Positions 33,901 to 44,700 of a DNA stretch of 64,000 nt are shown piece after piece. A program made the translations under genes and the position numbers. This DNA comes from Acephala macrosclerotiorum (lineage: Eukaryota; Ascomycota; Leotiomycetes; Helotiales; Mollisiaceae). The stretch is from assembly GCA_014904845.1 (NCBI GenBank), contig MU119352.1, positions 62,001-126,000 of the forward strand, read 5' to 3'. The notes beneath the pieces are model-generated. The model did no database searches. It saw nothing but the letters and a program-made list of their open reading frames with translations, and was not told the origin of the DNA. Position 1 is the first letter of the stretch; each line of letters opens with the position of its first letter.

Positions 33901-36900
33901 CGTGTGACAGGGACAGTGGGTGCCACGTTCTGAGCTTGAACACTGTACATCAAAGCATAGTAGATAATCTGCCCAAAGATGCCAGTCCTTGTAAAAGCAG
34001 CAAGATCTGCAAATGCGCCGGACTCAATAGGCTTGAGTTTTGGTTCAAAAACAATGTCTGCTGCACTTCGTCCAGTCTTCTTTGCCATCCAGGTCTTGTA
34101 TGCATTTTCGGATTCTTCGCGTTGGTTCTTGTTGTAGTGTGCGATGTACGGATCAATATCCTCCAGAAACTGCTCTTTCAGCTCGAAAGTACCCACATCA
34201 GAAAGTCCTTCTGGGGCCTTGAATGTTGTCATTTCATCAAGGATGTCCTGACACTCCTCTTGGTCTTGGAACTTGTCTGGGAGCTTGCCGCAAATTTCGG
34301 AGAATGATAATGGCTTGAAGCAAAGCACATGCGTGATGTCCCTACGCATGGCGAGGACGTGCGGACTAGGCTCGTCATCACTCGCCACTAGAGATGTTCT
34401 GTCGCTAATCAGCACGATCAAAAGATGGATCATATCTTCGACAACATCCAGAATTTGACCATCTTCCAGGCTATCCGATTTCTGCTCGTAAATACCCTTC
34501 ATCCAGTGGTCAAGGCCAAAGCGATCGATGATTGATACTAAAACCCGAGCGGGGGGGCAGACGACCATCGCAGTCTGGAGAAGGAAGATATCTCGGTGAT
34601 GGGAGACATCTCGCTGGCTGACGCCACGATATGTACCCATTTGATGACGAAGACTCATGCCATTTCGTACCCACATGCCAGCCTTCATTTGAGCTAACCA
34701 AGCGCAAACACGTAAAGGGTAGTCGAATGCGGCCATTAGGTGGTCTTCTGGAGAGTATTCTTGGCTAGGCATTGTTCTTTGTCCCATGGCTTTCGGCCTT
34801 TGAAGCAGATCAGCGGTCGTAAAGCTTAACAGTCGCTGCAGCTGCTCTCGTGACATATTCTTGCCGCACTCAATAAGCCATGACAGGGTGTAGTGCAAGG
34901 CGTGGTGGAAACTAATGGGTTGTGACTCCACCACAAACTTGACGACGTGGTGTTGCAAGAATTTTCCCGATTGCTCTGTCGTGTCGAACTCATAATCACC
35001 AACTCTTTTGAATTTGATTTCGTCCTTGATCTCGGCCTGCACGAAACGCTTTCTCTCCGTTCCTAAAGAATTCAAGATGACAGTTTTGGCAGCCAATCTG
35101 ATGGCCTTAGCGATATATGTATGATCTTCGCCTGGAGTCCATTTGAAAGATTCTGAGAACTGTCGACATAGGCGGTTAATCTCGCGAGTGATTAGTGAAG
35201 CACTAATCCAGGCATCCGTCTCATATTCGACGTGTTCCCCAACAGCTCTCACATTTGGACAGATTCCTTGGTGAAGCTTGACCAGGTCTAGGAACTGCAA
35301 CATATATCTATCGTCGACACGAAGCTTCTCCTGGACGTGGTCTGAGCTGAAGAGATATCTCAGATCCATGAAGAAATGATACATTCTCCGATTGGTGACA
35401 GAGCCCGAATCAAAGGCTAAAGTAGCGTTTGGATTGATTTCATGAGGGTGTCCAACTTGTCGAGTCGTGAGGAATGTGTATAGGATAGCCATTAGATTGG
35501 TAAGGAAGTTTCCTCTTTCGACGATCTCATTTGTGATGGTCGGTGTGGTCAACATCTGCAATGAGATGTTGATGATTGAATGATCGGGTTCCCGATCAGC
35601 GATCAAATAAAGCTGAGCAAGTGTAGTATAAAGGCCTGCAAATCTAAGTCCAAGGATGCGCTTGAATTCGGGAATGGTGACCACTGTCGAGATGTACAGA
35701 TCTCGAAGGTCAATACGGACTTTCTTCCACATTCGCAGGTCGAACAAGATCATCCAGTCTAGTCTGAGGCGCTTGAACAGATTCTCGTGGACAGCGACGG
35801 GTTCCGTGTCTCTAAATCCGGGAGGAGTCTCAAGCCAATATTTAGGAGGTCTTGGAGCATCTAGTGTTTTGACAGCACCTCGCGGGGTCTTTGGGACGTC
35901 TAACCCGGCCTTGGCATAGATAGGTGGTGCGATCAAAGGCTGCATCTCGGCGGTGTCGGAATCTGATGGAGTAAGATCTCGATCTCGAATAGGTTCCCTA
36001 AGAGGCCTCATTGGTGGTGGAGGAGGGGGCGGTGGTGGTGGATACCCTGCCATGGTGGCTTCTGAAACTTCCATGGGCGAATTCTCTCGGTCATTCTGCT
36101 CCATGTCTACGTCGCCATCTGCATCAGTTCGTTGAGTACCTGCTGGTGGGGTCGTGGGAATCTGAACAACATATTCCATCATAGTTGCTGGGCCATCTCC
36201 GAATTCAGACTCATCGGCATCGTCGAGGTCGACAACACCTCCTTCAATCTCGAATACGGCGTCATCATCGTCGTCGTCTGGATCTTCCGGATTTGAAGCT
36301 CCGTCGTCGCTGTCATCTGAGTCGGATTCGGCGTTTGCAGCTATTGCCGCAGCCCTGATGATTCTTGCTTGTTGGTTTAGCATTGCTTGCCGGAAGTCAA
36401 CACGCTCCTCGATTTCGTGATCATCGATGCCCTTCATTCCCACGTCTCTGTTTGTCCCTTCACTTCCCAAGCTCCACGGTTTCAGCATCTCTTCACAAAC
36501 GACTTGTCGCAAGATACTGTGATCTGATCCAACGCTGCATCCAGCAATATCACTCAACCACTCAATGATTGTTCCGCACATCTGCTCTCGGAATGTGTCT
36601 CGTGCAGAGCGAACAGTGACAGTAACTTTTATTTGCTCAATGACCTCGGACACAGAAAGCAGCTCGTCCACGTCGAAGCTGTACTTTACAATACTTCGAC
36701 CAATATCGTCAGTCTCGTGGGCTCGTAAAAGACCTTCCCTAATCGTGACTTTGCAAGCTCTTGCCACTTGGTCCCGGACTTCGTTGACAGTATGCTTCTC
36801 GTCATTCCACAACATCAAGGCAAATTCGCAAGGATCCTCTTGAATATCTCCATCGTAGAATTGTGAAGTCAACCGTGACTTTTCCTCATCCTCAAGAATG

Positions 36901-37538
36901 CTCTGTCTAGACTTTGGTAATCGAAGCTGCTCCGGCGAGCACGATATAACATCACAGATGTAATCGAAAACTCGGCCGATCGTCATTCGAATAGCTTCCA
37001 CTAAGTCGTTCGGCAGTGCTGGAGCCTTTCCCTTTCCCTTGCCTTCGGGTCCATCTTCGTGCGGGGTGTGTATCGAGCAGTGAACTGGTAGTCGCCATGC
37101 CTCTGGGTCACCGCAATCACAGCATCCACTGTTGCCCAAAGATACACTGACATACACCATATGCCCCGTATGATCCGAAGAGTCGTAGCAGCGACTGCAG
37201 AGCACGCAGGTATCATCCTGACTGCATGTCTTGCATCTGTATGTAGCTTCGCCCGCCTTGAAGATGTGGCCGCAAGCCTTGCCTCTAGCCGCCTCTGTGA
37301 ACTCATCACCATCTGCCCCGCCTTGCGCCTTTCTCAGCTTCCATGGTGCAGTCGGAACTGGTCTAGTATTATCTGGGAAGAAGAGCCGCAGATAGTCTGG
37401 TCGTCCGCAAGCTAATGACCAGAACAAGTTCTGGAGAAGTGCGTTCTCAGCACTTTGGGTATATCGGTTCTTGTGGACGCGGGGTAGGGTCTTGAGGAAT
37501 TCACAGAGCTGCCGCTCTTGTGTCGACATAGACTCCAT
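30938..37538 (-). CDS. UBR1: E3 ubiquitin ligase UBR1 (N-recognin, N-degron pathway)
   Basis: 2181 residues: exon 1 is 37538-31261 and exon 2 is 31205-30938, separated by a 55-bp intron near the 3' end. It recognises N-terminal degrons and ubiquitinates substrates together with an E2 (family knowledge). The UBR box zinc finger lies at ~89-157 (CGHIFKAGEATYRCKTC..CVLCSRCY..CCDCGD..HCSIH). A ClpS-like segment (FALMLWNDEKHTVNEV, ~240) would bind bulky hydrophobic N-termini. Then come an acidic Asp/Glu tract, a ten-Pro run, and a RING-H2 at ~1396-1536 (CILCQEE..GCGHIMHYKCF..FVCPLCK). The C-terminal autoinhibitory domain ends in VDPGLRHSRQLFLNQKRYDALL..GGWETI, which crosses the exon junction. All zinc ligands needed for the UBR box appear present. 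Confidence 0.96.
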
Positions 37539-38112
37539 TATTTAATTCGATTATCTCTTCGCATGTCGCACGTTAAGGTTGCGTTGCACTTTCTGGGGTC
37601 GCGGGGCTGCGCAAATGCGTTGATGGCGCTTCTAAAAGTTGCGAATATTGGTAGCCTCGAGATGCGTAATTGCCGTAAGGCACAACTCGGAAGGCGCAGA
37701 CCTTATGGCAACAGCGACCAATAAGTTTTAGAGGCGTAGAAGTAGTAAAGTTAACGCAGAATTCGACTCTGGATTTATGTTGGGTTGTGGCAGTATGTTT
37801 GAAGATTTATGGAAGAGGCAACGATTATTTTGTCATAATTCGGCTCGTTCACCCGCGTCAATAGGAAGGCTATGAAATGCTTCCTAGTAAATCAAAAACA
37901 CTTTCAACCCAGAATTCATATATCAGTATTCCAATAATAGGCCACTATTCACATCAAGTTCATCGATGCAAGTCTCAAGGTAAGAGCTTGGCGGGTGTGG
38001 TACAATGTATGTCTTTTATACAGCGCAACCCCAGCTTCACCATCCATGATCCCAATTCTATCGCATCCCTCTAATACCAGAGGCTCTCAGCAGACACTTC
38101 TTTCGACCCCGT
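37539..38112. other. UBR1 upstream region and QCR9 3' flank
   Basis: About 570 bp, containing the UBR1 promoter. No gene recognised. Confidence 0.5.
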
Positions 38113-38582
38113 TTATTCGTCGTCCTCGCTTTGAATGTATTTGGCTCGGATATCCTTCCATTGTCGCTATCATCAAACATCAGCCCACTTCTTGCCGCAC
38201 TTCACCCTAGGAAAAACGTACGCCTTTGTTGAGGTTGTCCCAGATTCTATCCGAGATCGTATCAAATGCCCTAGGTTCCAATTAGTCCTGAGCCGTGGCT
38301 GCATGATCCCAATCGTGTGCTGGTAAACGTACATCTCGAATCCAAATGCACCGGCAAAGATAACACCGAGGAACATATAATTTCTTCGGACGAGGAAGCT
38401 ATAAGCAGGTGTCTGTTAGCAATTGGGTTCTTGTGTATCGTGCGCATCGCTGTGAGCTGTTGGGGTCATTTCGGGGCGAGGGAGACTTGCTTGTAGAGAG
38501 GACGAGCGGCGGTAGCCTGCCATTGAACGAGTCAGCGGAGTCTAAAGGATGTGCCAGTATCGCCAGAAGCTTCACTTACCAT
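38113..38582 (-). CDS. QCR9: Ubiquinol-cytochrome c reductase subunit 9 (complex III)
   Basis: A 65-residue inner-mitochondrial-membrane protein, easily missed because it is split into five exons: 38582-38580 (just ATG), 38516-38491, 38398-38333, 38270-38222 and 38166-38113. All phases agree. It has the QCR9 signature RRNYMFLGVIFAGAFGFEMAF (one TM helix) then D-RIWDNLNKGRQWKDI and an acidic C-terminus. The second intron (38490-38399) starts GC, not GT: the donor GCAAGT is fixed because only that junction gives the conserved LYNFLVRRN. The family is usually ~55-70 residues, so the length fits. Role: stabilises the bc1 complex near the Rieske protein (family knowledge). Its start codon lies 310 bp from that of the divergent PYM gene. 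Confidence 0.94.
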
Positions 38583-38892
38583 TGTAAATTATGTAGCAGC
38601 ACGCGCGAAAGAGTAGAGTGTGAGAGTCGTCGCTGATGCAGTCGTGAAGTGTCTGAGTTGCGGAAGCTCTGGGAATTTTAGCTCGGCTTCACCCGTGTCA
38701 CGTGCGCAAAAGATCCCGACCACGATTTTCCTTCAGCCTCGTCCAGATCGCAATTTTTGGTGAATTTGCTACTTGACGACTACCCTTATAAACAACGGCT
38801 GGGCGCCAGTAAAAACGTCCTCAATCTTGGAGCTGAGAACATACAATATTCTCGCTCCACCTTAAAGTCCCACCCGGGCACAATTTCTGAAA

Positions 38893-39471
38893 ATGCCTTC
38901 CGTACCAACTCCGTCAAAGGCTGGGATAGTCGAAACCAATTCCGGCGAGCGCCATATACCTGCCTCTACACGCGCCGACGGTTCACAACGAAAAGAAATC
39001 AAGATTCGACCTGGATACAAACCTCCGGAGGACGTCGAAGTCTACAAGAACCGCACAGCAGAAGGATGGAAGAATAGAGGAAGCGGCGGAATTCCTGGTG
39101 CAGACGGCTTGAAGGACGACAAGGAAGGCTCTGTAGCAAGCAATAAGAACGCGAAGAGACGAGAGGCACGGAAGAAGGCAAAGGCTGCGGAGGAAAGCGG
39201 GGACAAACCCAAGTCCGATGTCGCAGGCAGTAAAGATCCCGCGAAAGAGGCTGTTGAGGATCCAGAAGCTGAGAAGGAAAAGAAGGCTAGGGCTTTGAAG
39301 AAGAAGCTGAAGCAAGCTAAAGACTTGAAAGAGAAGAAGGAGGGTGGTGCGGCGCTCCTACCCGAGCAATTCGCAAAGGTCATCAAGATCAACGAATTGA
39401 TTCGAGAATTAGATGCTTTGGGATTCGACGCGGAAGGAGAGCCAAAAGCTGCAACGGAAGAGAAGAAGTAA
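38893..39471 (+). CDS. PYM1: PYM/WIBG, Mago-Y14 binding exon-junction-complex disassembly factor
   Basis: Single-exon gene of 192 residues. Residues ~18-58 carry the PYM N-terminal domain (RHIPASTRADGSQRKEI..RPGYKPPEDVEVYKN), which binds the Mago-Y14 heterodimer and strips the exon junction complex from translated mRNA (family knowledge). The rest is Lys/Glu/Ala-rich and probably helical, ending in the LLPEQFAKVIKINELIRELDALG segment typical of the family's C-terminus. Presence of PYM implies that the organism keeps an EJC, in line with its many introns. Confidence 0.9.
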   Translation: MPSVPTPSKAGIVETNSGERHIPASTRADGSQRKEIKIRPGYKPPEDVEVYKNRTAEGWKNRGSGGIPGADGLKDDKEGSVASNKNAKRREARKKAKAAEESGDKPKSDVAGSKDPAKEAVEDPEAEKEKKARALKKKLKQAKDLKEKKEGGAALLPEQFAKVIKINELIRELDALGFDAEGEPKAATEEKK

Positions 39472-40046
39472 TGACTTTCTAGGATAACGTGGTCTTCCAA
39501 TTGGTCAAATGGCGTTAGAAGAGATTTGATAGAGGCTATATGGGATTTGGCATGGAGTTTAGGGCTGGTTCATACAGGCGTTCATGTACGTTGGATCTGG
39601 ATCTGGTTAGCGACATCGATTTTCATTGATGGAACGAGACACTAAATCTTCTTTGATATCAAACTCATCCAGAAAGAAATTTTTACAAGGCCGCGTGGTC
39701 TTGATACCTAATCGTGTTTGGTGTCTTGTGACTGCTCAACCTGAGAGAATGTGACCGACCAGCTATTGTCTGTAAAGACTTCTACTTAAGTCATAACCTC
39801 TATCCTCTACTTTTAGGCTTTTACACCGAGCTTCAATCTGCCGTCTCTACCAACGAGATACGTCAAAAAAGGGGAGATGTCGACTTCGCTAAGCACCAAA
39901 AGCTCAAGCCGCTCTTTCCTTTGCCGACTCCCACTCTTCAAACCACACCTGCCAAAATCGATAAAACAATTCGACTCTCGCAATAAACTTCACCTGATCA
40001 CAAATCTTCCTTTATAAAGTAACCTTTAAACACCAGGACTCTCATA
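39472..40046. other. Intergenic, PYM to nucleoside hydrolase
   Basis: About 575 bp of 3' flank and promoter; nothing recognised. Confidence 0.5.
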
Positions 40047-41611
40047 ATGGGCGAAGTAGACAAGATCCCAATTTGGTTGGATTGTGATCCTGGTAAGCAC
40101 TCGCCCCTATTGCGTCGCCTAGTGCATGTACAGTACTAAGAGCTTGCAGGTCATGATGTATGTATCCAGAACATCAAATATCTCTGTCCAGCCTCTCTAA
40201 GTTCATCTTCATTGTCGTTTGGTCCTTCGAACCACTTCTTCAGGAGCTTCAAAATCTTTTCAAGTCACATAGACCTCACTTCCTTTGTTCCTTGAAGTCT
40301 CTCTACCAAAGGACAAATGTCCTTCTTGTCTTGCTCGACATCCAAAGTTGCGTCTCATTAGATGATCATGGAGCTAACATTATCTAGGATGCCTTCGCAA
40401 TCCTCCTCTCCGCCTACCACCCCTCCCTCAACCTCCTAGGAATAACCACCGTCCACGGAAACTCCTCCCTCCCCCACAGTATGTGAAATTTTGCTCTTTG
40501 CTTGAGGAGATAGCTAGAGCTGAGCTCTTCGCAAGTGCCGCAAACTCGGCTCCTCAGCTCCTTGACTCCTAGATTATACTTGAAATGCTATACTGATTTA
40601 TCTATAGCAACCCACAACGCCCTCTCCCTCCTAACTGCCATCGGACGTCCCTCCATCCCCGTCTATCCCGGCTCCGCATCCGGTCTCACTCGACCCGCTG
40701 TCCATGCCCCCGCCATTCACGGCGCCTCCGGTCTCGACGGAACATCTCTCCTCCCAACACCTACCATAGCCCACGCAACCGGACCATTCATCGAATCCAT
40801 GGCCAAGGCCTTACTCTCTACACCAAAAGGAACAGCTTGGTTAATAGCCACCGGAGCTTTGACAAACATAGCTTTACTATTCCAACAACACCCCGAAGTA
40901 GCATCACACATCAAAGGCCTCTCACTCATGGGCGGCGCCATCGGGTCTGGCTTCACCACCGCACCGATGGGAAAAGTCGACGACAAATCCCGAATCGGAA
41001 ATTGGAGCGCATGGGCAGAATTCAACATTCTGGTTGATCCTGAAGCCGCCGATGCCTTATTCTCAAACTCTATTTTGAATAAAAAGATGATTATGATTCC
41101 ATTAGATGTCACGCATTTAGTGCTAGCTACAGAGGAAGTGCAGAGTTTATTACTGCATGGAAAGGGTGGGATGGAGAAGGCTGGTGTTTGGGTTGATGGG
41201 AAGGTTGGGGAGGGAAAGAGTACGTTGAGGAAGATGTTGGTTGAGTTGTTGCTTTTCTTTGCGAAGACGTATCGAGATGTTTTTGGGATTGAGGAGGGGC
41301 CGCCACTACATGACCCGCTTGCTGTTGCTGTTATTTTGGATGGAATTGCTGGGACTGAGATTCCGTTTTATGATTTTGTAGAGGGCGAAGAGGGAAGAGG
41401 AGAGAGGTATGATGTTCATGTTATTACAGAGGGAAGTCATGACGAGGCTCTCAAGGGCGCCGAGACTGGAAGGACGGTTGTGAAGCTATTACCGAAGGGT
41501 GAGGAAGGTGTCAAGATTCCCAGGAATCTTGACGTTGAGCGATTCTGGGGTATTTTGGAGGAGTGTTTGCAAAGAGCGGACGCAGCCAATGCAGCTCGAG
41601 GTATAGCATGA
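40047..41611 (+). CDS. Inosine-uridine-preferring nucleoside hydrolase
   Basis: 382-residue hydrolase that cleaves the N-glycosidic bond of ribonucleosides for purine/pyrimidine salvage. Exons are 40047-40092, 40150-40157, 40388-40478 and 40608-41611. The second exon is only 8 nt. It encodes the middle of the calcium-binding active-site motif DCDPGHDDAF (residues 12-21), so this motif is assembled from three exons. Other family marks: GITTVHGN, VYPGSASGLTRP, IHGASGLDGTSLLP, ATGALTNIALLF, GLSLMGGAI, AEFNILVDPEAA and PPLHDPLAVAVI. No lesion is seen. Converges on the RED gene with 80 bp between the stop codons. Confidence 0.93.
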
Positions 41612-41691
41612 ACACAACAGACAGTCATAGATACCAATAGATCGCTCTCAGAGGCATCGATTGGATTTGCTGGATACCAAGAAGCTCTCAT

Positions 41692-43419
41692 CTAAGATTT
41701 CTTATCCCCCTTCTGTCTCTCCATGACCTTCAATACATCAGCCGCACTGTTCACATCCCCTTTCCTCTTCTTCCCACCCCTTTTTCTCTCTTTCTTCCCT
41801 CCTTTCCCACCATCAACGTCGTCGTCACCCCCACCACCACCACCCCAAACACTCAACTTAACCTTCTTCTCCTCAAAATCCTCTTCATCCTCAAACCTAC
41901 TACTTCCAAATCCCATATCCATATCTTGCGCATCCCGATCATCCCTCTGCAGCATTTTCTTCCTCCTAGCTTCTTTCGCTGCTTCTTCTTCCGATTCGGC
42001 GGCTTTGGCGATGGGGTTCAAAGAGGAGGCTTTCTTGAAAACGGCCATAAATACGGGATCTGATAATGCAGCGGGTTTGGAGGCGTCCGACTCGGATGAG
42101 GGGGTGGTGGAGGAGGTGCCGAAGTAGTTGCGTGATGTTGTTGAGGTGAGGGGTTTGGGGCGGGGTGGTGGTGCCATGAGTCCTGGTGCTGGTTCTGAGG
42201 GTTCGGGGATTTCGCCTTCTTCTCCTTCGTTTTCCACGCCTCCCTTGACTTCTTCGTCGGAGTCATCTTCTTCCAGGCCAGCTAAGGGATCGTAGTCGTC
42301 TCCTACATCGTCGAATATGTTGATATCCTCTTCTTCGACTACTTTGGGTATGTCGGGTACTTCCATGCCCAATGGCTTGGCGTCTTTGTCCGGCATTAGG
42401 AGTCCATGGCCCTTTTCTTCTGGTTCTTTCTCAACGACTTGGATCTTCCTGACCTTGCGCTTCTCATTACCGTCCTCATCCACTGTAATCAGTACTTCCC
42501 TCCCCTTACTATCCCTCTCAATCCTACTCTCCACCCTCCTCTCTCCCACTTTCTTAAACCTCGATCCCAAACTCGGCTGCGCAGCCTCCTTCGCCGCCTG
42601 CCTTGCCGCCTTCATCTCCGCCAATATTTGATCCCTATTTCTCTTCTTCCCCGTCAGCGCAGGCGGAGCCATCTCCCCTTTCTTCTTAACCTTCTCCTTA
42701 ACCACAACCTCAACCTCCCTCCCTTCCAACTCCTCAAATTCTTCATCAAAATCCTCCGCTTCCTCTTCCTCCTCTTCCTGCTCCGGACTTGCAGCTTTGG
42801 GCTTAGGCTCCAACACATCACCAATCCCTACCTCCCCCGCCTTAACCCTCTTCAATAGCCCCCAATCCAGACCCTTGACCAACCCCGCTCTCTCGGCTCC
42901 GATATCATCACCTAATATCTCCTCTCGTAGTTTAACGAAAGTCTCTTCGTCAATCTGTTGTAATTTCATCATCTCTTCTAACGCCTTGACTCTCTTCACT
43001 TTATCGTTCTCCTCTTCGCCATCTTCGCCTATTCGCTGTTTTGCACGATCGACGTAGCCTTGTGGGAGTTTGGCACCCTTTGGTGCTGCACTGCTGCGGA
43101 ATTTCTTCTGGGTGGTAGTGGAAGAGGAGGAGCGCTCGGCGAGTTGGCGGGTGAAGTCGGAGTGTGGGTTTGAACCTGCTACTGAACGTCTACGAATGGG
43201 TTAGCTGTGAGTATTGGTCTAGATATGGACTCTGGAAAGGGAGAATAGGAAGGGCAAGATGTACGGTGTCATTGGAATAGAGCTCCTCATCCTCGAGCCC
43301 AGCGCGGAGGGAGTTGCGCCCACGCCATTGCGACTGCTGGTTGCCCCTGGTGGCGAAGAGGCATTTGCTTGTCGCGCTGGCGTATCGAGGACTAATTTCC
43401 GAAATTGAGAATTATTCAT
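41692..43419 (-). CDS. RED/IK-type splicing factor (RED N-terminal domain protein)
   Basis: 550 residues from exons 43419-43265 and 43189-41692 (75-bp intron). The N-terminal region has MNNSQFRKLVLDTP, then after the junction SNPHSDFTRQLAER and KGAKLPQGYVDRAKQRIGEDGE, as in RED/IK proteins that act with SMU1 in spliceosome activation (family knowledge). The middle is charged and includes MAPPALTGKKRNRDQILAEMKAAR and LGSRFKKVG, followed by NIFDDVGDDYDPLA, RNYFGTS and a Gly/Lys-rich tail with NSAADVLKVMERQKGDKK. The metazoan RE/RD repeats are absent. RED/IK is favoured, but the C-terminal half also resembles SR-like low-complexity proteins, so the name is given without a symbol. Confidence 0.8.
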
Positions 43420-43693
43420 GGCTGTCTCGTTGTCGAGCTTGCGATTTCGAAGTGAAGTGAAGTTGGAGAAGCGGCATGAAGTATATTCAGCCTCGCGAGA
43501 AATTTTAGCGCCTTGCGTTCGCGATCGGCAGCACTTACTCCGAATCAGCAGAAGCAAGTTAATCCGGGTGTGATAGGTAAGGAACGTCGAAGTCCCGGTC
43601 CGACTTTGATCCGGTGGCTGCTATTCAGTCAGCATAAGCGAGACTAATGGTTATAGTTTTAAATAAGCAAATTTCTGCAACGATTGCCTCACC

Positions 43694-43818
43694 GCCCGGC
43701 TGGTAAGTCATCTATTCATCATCCCATTCGAGTTTGAAACTAACACGATTCAGGCACAATTGGTTAGCGCGTGGGCCTTTTAAGCCCAAGGTTGAGAGTT
43801 CGAGCCTCTCGTCGGGCG
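43694..43818 (+). tRNA. tRNA-Lys(UUU) with a 51-nt interruption in the D-arm
   Basis: The 3' part 43754-43818 folds as D-loop AATTGGTTA, anticodon stem TGGGC/GCCCA around loop CTTTTAA (anticodon TTT), T-stem GAGAG/CTCTC with TTCGAGC, and 3' acceptor strand GTCGGGC plus discriminator G. The matching 5' acceptor strand GCCCGGC is not adjacent but 51 nt upstream (43694-43700), followed by TG. Removing 43703-43753 gives exactly 74 nt with a paired acceptor stem (one G-T). A T-run at ~43835-43843 can terminate Pol III. The D-stem keeps an A-C mismatch. The interruption begins GTAAGT, has CTAAC ten bases before its end, and ends CAG. Eukaryotic nuclear tRNA introns normally sit after position 37, so this place is abnormal. 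Confidence 0.75.
43703..43753 (+). other. Intron-like insertion inside the tRNA-Lys gene
   Basis: 51 nt with GTAAGT at the 5' end, CTAAC as branch site and CAG at the 3' end, matching the spliceosomal introns of neighbouring genes in motif and size. It lies between tRNA positions 9 and 10. It splits the A box; the genomic version reads AGGCACAATTGG in place of TGGCACAATTGG. Confidence 0.65.
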
Positions 43819-43859
43819 CAATCGTTTCATGAATTTTTTTTTATATTTTTTTTTTTTAA

Positions 43860-43952
43860 CGGGTGCTCTATCTAGTACGAAAGCGAACGGGTTTTTACAC
43901 CAGATTGTTTTCGCTTGTCATGGAACACTTATAAGTGTTTGGCTAGCACCCG
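43860..43952. repeat. Small hairpin element with nested inverted repeats
   Basis: Outer arms CGGGTGCT (43860-43867) and AGCACCCG (43945-43952) are exact complements; inside them AAGCGAA pairs with TTCGCTT; and a 16-bp perfect palindrome AACACTTATAAGTGTT sits near the right arm. The nested order fits a MITE-like hairpin or a processed RNA. No target duplication found. Confidence 0.5.
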
Positions 43953-44700
43953 CTTTAGTAATCGGAGGCATGCGGTTTGTCTACTAATAAAGGGATTCAA
44001 ATAAGCTCCGAAGGCAATCTTTATCATTGCCCACGGATGCCACTGAAAACGGAAGAAGCCAAGAAGGCGTCATCTATAACCAAAAGCCGAAATTCAGTAC
44101 ATCTGTATACCTTCCGCTGCACGCCACCTTTCAACATCTCGGCATTCAGAGCAACATAGACAATTCTCCGGCGTTGAACGAAGAGTAGTGGAATGGGTCG
44201 CCACGCTGCATAGATAGACATACCTCTGGCCACAATGGTGGTGGTAACGTCTTACTACAGAAGTAACGCGAAGTGTAGAAAAATTTGTTAAAATGTTGGT
44301 CTGGGATGCCCTAAATCACGTGAGTTGGCGTGGAACACTTAGTGTTTTAGGTGTCTATGATTAAAAGGTGTCCTCTAGATCTCTGGTAGAATCAAGAACT
44401 TTCTGCACTCTTTTGCCCCCTAAAAGTGACCATTTTGACAGAATTTCAGTCGCAGGGCTTTCCTGATTAGGATAAACTGCCTACATGACAGATGAGCAGC
44501 AAAATTCGTAGAGCGGGGCACCCTCAAAACTTCAGATACCGACGAGATGATGTGCCAAGAAACGATCCCGTCTATCTGGTTTATTTATGACCGTGTAACC
44601 TTACATTGGTTGAGTTCACCGTCAGGGCCAAAGAGGCTCTACACCCCAACTTCAACCACGCCCTTGTTCTTCAACCCTCAGCTCCTTCAATCGCGGCTTC
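43953..44700. other. Intergenic, hairpin element to ligase pseudogene
   Basis: No intact gene. A second short GGAACACTTAGTGTTT motif near 44332 echoes the palindrome at ~43924. Confidence 0.45.

Noticed and set aside
43754..43818. A tRNA-derived SINE head or a truncated tRNA with no 5' half
   Set aside because: A 5' acceptor strand that pairs over seven positions is present upstream at the right distance once an intron-like piece is removed. The possibility of a dead copy is kept in the finding.
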